NCBI GenBank assembly: GCA_002439605.1
Contig: DJOI01000073.1
Span: 15,021-35,093 of the forward strand
DNA from: Candidatus Segatella mututuai
GTDB lineage: Bacteria > Bacteroidota > Bacteroidia > Bacteroidales > Bacteroidaceae
Direction of reading: 5' to 3'
Length of the DNA: 20,073 nt
How positions within the stretch are numbered: position 1 is the first letter of the stretch; every line of letters begins with the position of its first letter. Both the position numbers and the translations under genes were made by a program. Below, in pieces: positions 18,185-20,073 of the stretch. The notes under the pieces are model-generated. The model had not been told where the DNA came from. It worked only from the letters and a program-made list of their open reading frames with translations, and searched no databases.

Positions 18185-18216
18185 TATGCAACCTAATTAT
18201 ATTACCATATTGCATA
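18185..18216. repeat. 7-bp inverted repeat between tetR and fabG
   Basis: TATGCAA (18185-18191) and TTGCATA (18210-18216) are perfect reverse complements 18 bp apart in the 88-bp gap upstream of fabG. The arms share TTGCA with the repeat in the tetR promoter, but face the opposite way. It may be a regulator site or an RNA hairpin; in an AT-rich gap it could also be chance. Confidence 0.45.
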
Positions 18217-18224
18217 CTTTCTGA

Positions 18225-18821
18225 TTACAGTTTGAGCCCAGACTTTCCCAAAGCACCATACACCACCTTGGCGACCAAAGGCTTACTGCTCTCTTCGGTC
18301 AACCCGTGGCCCAAGCGCCCATAGATGAAAGGAACCTCCAAGCCTTTAATGCAATAGTGAGTGATGTCGGCAACTAAATCTACATTCTCGATGTCGAACT
18401 CTCCGTCTTCCTTACCTTCGGTATAAACTTTTCTGAAAAGTTCAATCTCATCTTCATCAAAATTTTTGCGAGCCTTTTCTACCATCCATATATTACGGAA
18501 AAACTCGGCTCGCAAGTTACCGTTGCGAACGACGGTTTCTTTGATCATACTCAAATGGGTATAAATCAATTCGATAATTTTGTCTTGAGGCCGAATCTTG
18601 CAAGCAGCCACCTCGTCCAACTTGTCGGAAAGACGTTCCAACTCTGATTCTATAACCGCATAGTATACATCCTCTTTCCTGCTAAAATAAGTATACAGCG
18701 TTCGTCTTCCTTTGCCCGAAGCCACAGCAATGTCGTTCATCGTTGTGTTGGCAATGCCATTCTTTGCAAAAAGTTGCCGAGCAACGTCAACCAGTTTCTG
18801 TCGAGTTTTGGATATTGACAT
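18225..18821 (-). CDS. TetR/AcrR-family transcriptional regulator
   Basis: A 198-residue DNA-binding regulator. Residues 5-60 form the TetR N-terminal domain: helix 1 with KLVDVARQLFAKNGI, then the helix-turn-helix TTMNDIAVASGKGRRTLYTY (26-45), and the usual FSRKEDVYYAV. The C-terminal, ligand-sensing domain is helical and not conserved enough to name a ligand. TetR proteins usually repress their own gene and neighbours until a small molecule binds. Here fabG follows on the same strand, which makes a fatty-acid or acyl-CoA related signal a reasonable guess but no more. The gene has a strong promoter, and a perfect 7-bp inverted repeat overlaps its -7 box, as expected for autorepression. The ATG at 18821 is the natural start. 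Confidence 0.9.
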   Translation of the reverse strand: MSISKTRQKLVDVARQLFAKNGIANTTMNDIAVASGKGRRTLYTYFSRKEDVYYAVIESELERLSDKLDEVAACKIRPQDKIIELIYTHLSMIKETVVRNGNLRAEFFRNIWMVEKARKNFDEDEIELFRKVYTEGKEDGEFDIENVDLVADITHYCIKGLEVPFIYGRLGHGLTEESSKPLVAKVVYGALGKSGLKL

Positions 18822-18846
18822 ATCGAAGTCCCCCTCTTATCATTAG

Positions 18847-18872
18847 TTGCACAATAAAATATCTATGTGCAA
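18847..18872. promoter_or_regulatory. candidate TetR operator (inverted repeat in its own promoter)
   Basis: TTGCACA (18847-18853) and TGTGCAA (18866-18872) are perfect reverse complements 12 bp apart. The right arm covers three bases of the tetR -7 box and the site spans the likely transcription start. Protein bound here would block tetR transcription. Binding by this regulator is inferred from position only. Confidence 0.5.
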
Positions 18873-18901
18873 AAGTAGTATTTTAATTCGACATAAGCAA
18901 A
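18870..18901 (-). promoter_or_regulatory. promoter of tetR (and possibly the fabG-tamL block)
   Basis: Read leftward, TTTG (18901-18898), a 20-bp spacer and TACTTTTG (18877-18870) match the Bacteroidetes consensus exactly. The start would fall near 18863, about 42 nt before the tetR ATG. Confidence 0.85.
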
Positions 18902-18948
18902 TAATAAACTTTAAAATCCGTTAAAACAGCAATAATATACAGAAAACA

Positions 18949-18980
18949 TTTGGTCATTTCAAGAAAAATCAGTACCTTTG
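18949..18980 (+). promoter_or_regulatory. promoter of the initiator tRNA gene
   Basis: TTTG (18949-18952), a 20-bp spacer and TACCTTTG (18973-18980) form a perfect consensus. The start near 18987 leaves a 5' leader of about 25 nt. The promoter is divergent from that of tetR, with their -33 elements about 47 bp apart. Confidence 0.88.
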
Positions 18981-19011
18981 CACTTGCAATTCAGAAATGA
19001 GTTGATAACAT

Positions 19012-19084
19012 CGCGGTGTGGAGCAGTTGGTAGCTCGCCAGGCTCATAACCTGGAGGTCGCACGTTCGAGTCCTGCCGCCGCAA
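19012..19084 (+). tRNA. initiator tRNA-fMet (anticodon CAT)
   Basis: A full cloverleaf of 73 nt: acceptor CGCGGTG with CGCCGCA, D arm with AGTTGGTAG, anticodon stem CCAGG/CCTGG around the loop CTCATAA (anticodon CAT), a five-base variable loop and a T arm with TTCGAGT. The unpaired C1-A72 end and the A11-T24 pair in the D stem are hallmarks of the bacterial initiator, as opposed to elongator Met or Ile tRNAs. CCA is not encoded (CTA follows the discriminator A at 19084) and must be added afterwards. Two oddities: the anticodon stem has A29-T41 where initiators usually have a third G-C pair, and positions 52 and 62 of the T stem are both C. Confidence 0.95.
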
Positions 19085-19089
19085 CTAAT

Positions 19090-19133
19090 ATCGGGTAAGA
19101 AGTTGGTAAGCAACATCTTATCCGATTTTAATT
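19090..19133 (+). terminator. terminator after tRNA-fMet
   Basis: A 16-pair hairpin starts six bases after the tRNA: ATCGGGTAAGAAGTTG (19090-19105) pairs with CAACATCTTATCCGAT (19111-19126), with one G-T pair and one A-A mismatch, around the loop GTAAG. TTTAATTT follows on the plus strand. This makes the tRNA a single-gene transcript. Confidence 0.85.
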
Positions 19134-19192
19134 TCAACAAACGGCTGTTTAAAGACAGCAATATAACAAACTAAGGATATTATGCCACCAAT

Positions 19193-19225
19193 AAAAAATC
19201 CGATTATTCCATTGGAATAACCGGA
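19193..19225 (-). terminator. intrinsic terminator of the slt-type gene
   Basis: On the minus strand TCCGGTTATTCC (19225-19214) pairs with GGAATAATCGGA (19210-19199) around AAT, with one G-T pair, followed by six T residues (19198-19193). It lies 24 bp after the stop of the leftward lytic-transglycosylase-like gene and faces the tRNA terminator. Confidence 0.9.
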
Positions 19226-19248
19226 AATATAAAACCTATAAAACCATT

Positions 19249-19692
19249 TTATTTTTTCAACAGCTTCATAACTTTCTCAAAATAGCGCTGCGTTCTCTTA
19301 ACATTGTAATGGTTACCACCATTCCAAGCACGGATGGCGTGCTCAACACTATTCAGAGGATTATAAACAGACTGCATCAACAGGAACATCTCCTTAGACT
19401 TAGAGACACTATATCTGTCAGACAACTTGTAACGCTTCTTACTCTTCTTACGTTTCAAGATTTTGTTGCATTCTGCCACCAAGATGGGAGTAATCTGCAT
19501 TACGCCTACAGAATTACCACTTCTTGCCTTGGGGTTTCCACCGCTCTCCACCTGAATTATCGCCTCCATCACTGGATTCCAATCAAATTCACCAGGGGTT
19601 ACGTCATCAGTCAAATTGTTTGCAGCCGACGCTGCACCAGTGCAAACGGTCAGCATCAAGATGCTAACCAAAATCATTTTTATTCTCTCCAT
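19249..19692 (-). CDS. small secreted lytic-transglycosylase-like (SLT-domain) protein
   Basis: A 147-residue exported protein. The N-terminus is a signal peptide (MERIKMILVSILMLTVCTGA, likely cut after ASA near residue 23). The mature part is a compact SLT/lysozyme-like domain: IIQVESGGNPKA (45-56) contains the probable catalytic E49, GVMQITP (63-69) is the second motif, and AIRAWNGG (119-126) the third. Enzymes of this type cut the glycan chains of peptidoglycan. It is short for a lytic transglycosylase, with no binding domain, and carries a very basic stretch (KRKKSKKRYK) between motifs 2 and 3. The ATG at 19692 is used; an ATG five codons later is possible. It stands alone, with its own promoter about 170 bp upstream and its own terminator. 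Confidence 0.85.
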   Translation of the reverse strand: MERIKMILVSILMLTVCTGAASAANNLTDDVTPGEFDWNPVMEAIIQVESGGNPKARSGNSVGVMQITPILVAECNKILKRKKSKKRYKLSDRYSVSKSKEMFLLMQSVYNPLNSVEHAIRAWNGGNHYNVKRTQRYFEKVMKLLKK

Positions 19693-19858
19693 ATTAATTG
19701 TTTTATGGAACCTGAAAAGCTGAACTACAACATCAGAGGTTTCACGATGGCAACTTTTGAGAAAAAGAGAGGTTGCTCATCTCAGTTCCGTTAGATACCT
19801 TAACGGATAACATCTCAACAACAAATAAAAGCATAAGAGACGCTATCCTTATTCTTAT
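19693..19858 (-). promoter_or_regulatory. long 5' leader of the slt-type gene
   Basis: The promoter at 19865-19896 predicts a leader of about 165 nt, long beside the 30-60 nt leaders elsewhere in the window. It holds a 7-bp hairpin (TCCGTTA at 19787-19793 with TAACGGA at 19801-19807) and a second, weaker hairpin built from CTTTT/AAAAG and GCAA/TTGC near 19750-19775. I could not match it to a known riboswitch or RNA motif. Confidence 0.4.
19742..19834 (-). CDS. possible 30-codon upstream ORF in the slt leader
   Basis: An ATG at 19834 opens a 30-residue frame (begins MLLFVVEMLS, ends SQKLPS) that stops at 19744-19742, about 50 nt before the slt start. It lies wholly inside the predicted leader. 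No homology is known to me and no ribosome site is evident, so it may be chance or a short regulatory peptide. Confidence 0.2.
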   Translation of the reverse strand: MLLFVVEMLSVKVSNGTEMSNLSFSQKLPS

Positions 19859-19864
19859 CATCTG

Positions 19865-19896
19865 CAAAGATACAAAAAAGAATTGGATTACGCAAA
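19865..19896 (-). promoter_or_regulatory. promoter of the slt-type gene
   Basis: Read leftward, TTTG (19896-19893), a 20-bp spacer and TATCTTTG (19872-19865) match the consensus exactly. Transcription would start near 19858. Confidence 0.85.
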
Positions 19897-20056
19897 TAAA
19901 ATCTTGATAATCAGCTGTTTTTATAAATCAAAAACATTTTTTAAGCGACTAATAAGAAGATGAAAACTGAATCTAACAACAAGAGAAAGGCAACTTATAA
20001 TACAAATATAAAGTAAATGATATCAAACAGTATCCCATGTGACTCGCCGAGAACAC

Positions 20057-20073
20057 AAAAAAGCCCCGACTAC
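20057..20073 (-). terminator. right-hand half of a terminator cut by the window end
   Basis: On the minus strand GTAGTCGGGGC runs into six T residues (20062-20057), which looks like the 3' arm and T-run of an intrinsic terminator for a leftward gene beyond the window. The other arm is not visible. Between 19897 and 20056 I see only AT-rich intergenic sequence with no gene. Confidence 0.45.

Noticed and set aside
19144..19159. Small hairpin GCTGT/ACAGC between the two terminators
   Set aside because: Only a 5-bp stem without a T-run, in AT-rich sequence; chance is likely.
20003..20010. TATATTTG on the minus strand, a -7 box match
   Set aside because: No -33 element at 17-23 bp; the nearest TTTG is 13 bp away, and no gene follows before the stronger promoter at 19865-19896.
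1..20073. CRISPR arrays, insertion sequences, phage genes, toxin-antitoxin or defence systems
   Set aside because: I saw no regularly spaced repeats, transposase or integrase motifs, target-site duplications or small gene pairs of that kind; the gene content is core metabolism and envelope biogenesis.

Overview
The window looks like chromosomal core sequence from a member of the Bacteroidales, most likely Prevotella or Segatella. Several things point there. The promoters match the Bacteroidetes primary-sigma pattern (TTTG, about 20 bp, TAnnTTTG). Start codons are preceded by A-rich stretches instead of strong Shine-Dalgarno sites. The gene content is typical of the group: a DUF2723/TMEM260-like membrane protein, a DUF4827-type lipoprotein beside glmM, and a TamA-like barrel made as a lipoprotein (TamL). 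The tRNA does not encode its CCA end. I saw no phage, insertion sequence, integrase, CRISPR array or defence genes.

Layout. A rightward unit (191-5060) carries a large membrane protein of the DUF2723/O-mannosyltransferase-like family, a NodB-type polysaccharide deacetylase and an unrecognised helical protein whose start overlaps the deacetylase stop. A strong two-way terminator (5062-5102) separates it from leftward genes. The first leftward unit is a DUF4827-type lipoprotein plus glmM, the phosphoglucosamine mutase of the UDP-GlcNAc route. The second is a sugar nucleotidyltransferase-like gene directly abutting a DHH/DHHA1 phosphoesterase (NrnA type); its terminator overlaps the promoter of the first unit. 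The third leftward block is tetR - fabG - rluA-like - tamB - tamL. TamB and TamL should form the envelope-spanning translocation and assembly module, and FabG acts in fatty-acid elongation. No clear internal promoter was found in this block, so the TetR regulator may head a long transcript.

To the right of tetR lies a divergent control region with two near-perfect promoters, one for tetR and one for an initiator tRNA (fMet). A 7-bp inverted repeat overlaps the tetR -7 box and is a plausible autoregulatory operator. The tRNA is followed by its own hairpin terminator, then by a leftward gene for a small secreted lytic-transglycosylase-like protein with a strong promoter and an unusually long leader (about 165 nt). 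The window ends inside half of a terminator belonging to the next gene.

Most of the window is housekeeping and envelope biogenesis. I found no convincing new multi-gene system. The points worth a second look are the possible TetR operators and their link to fabG/tam, the unrecognised protein in the DUF2723 operon, departures from the standard initiator-tRNA pattern, the terminator-promoter overlap, and the structured slt leader.
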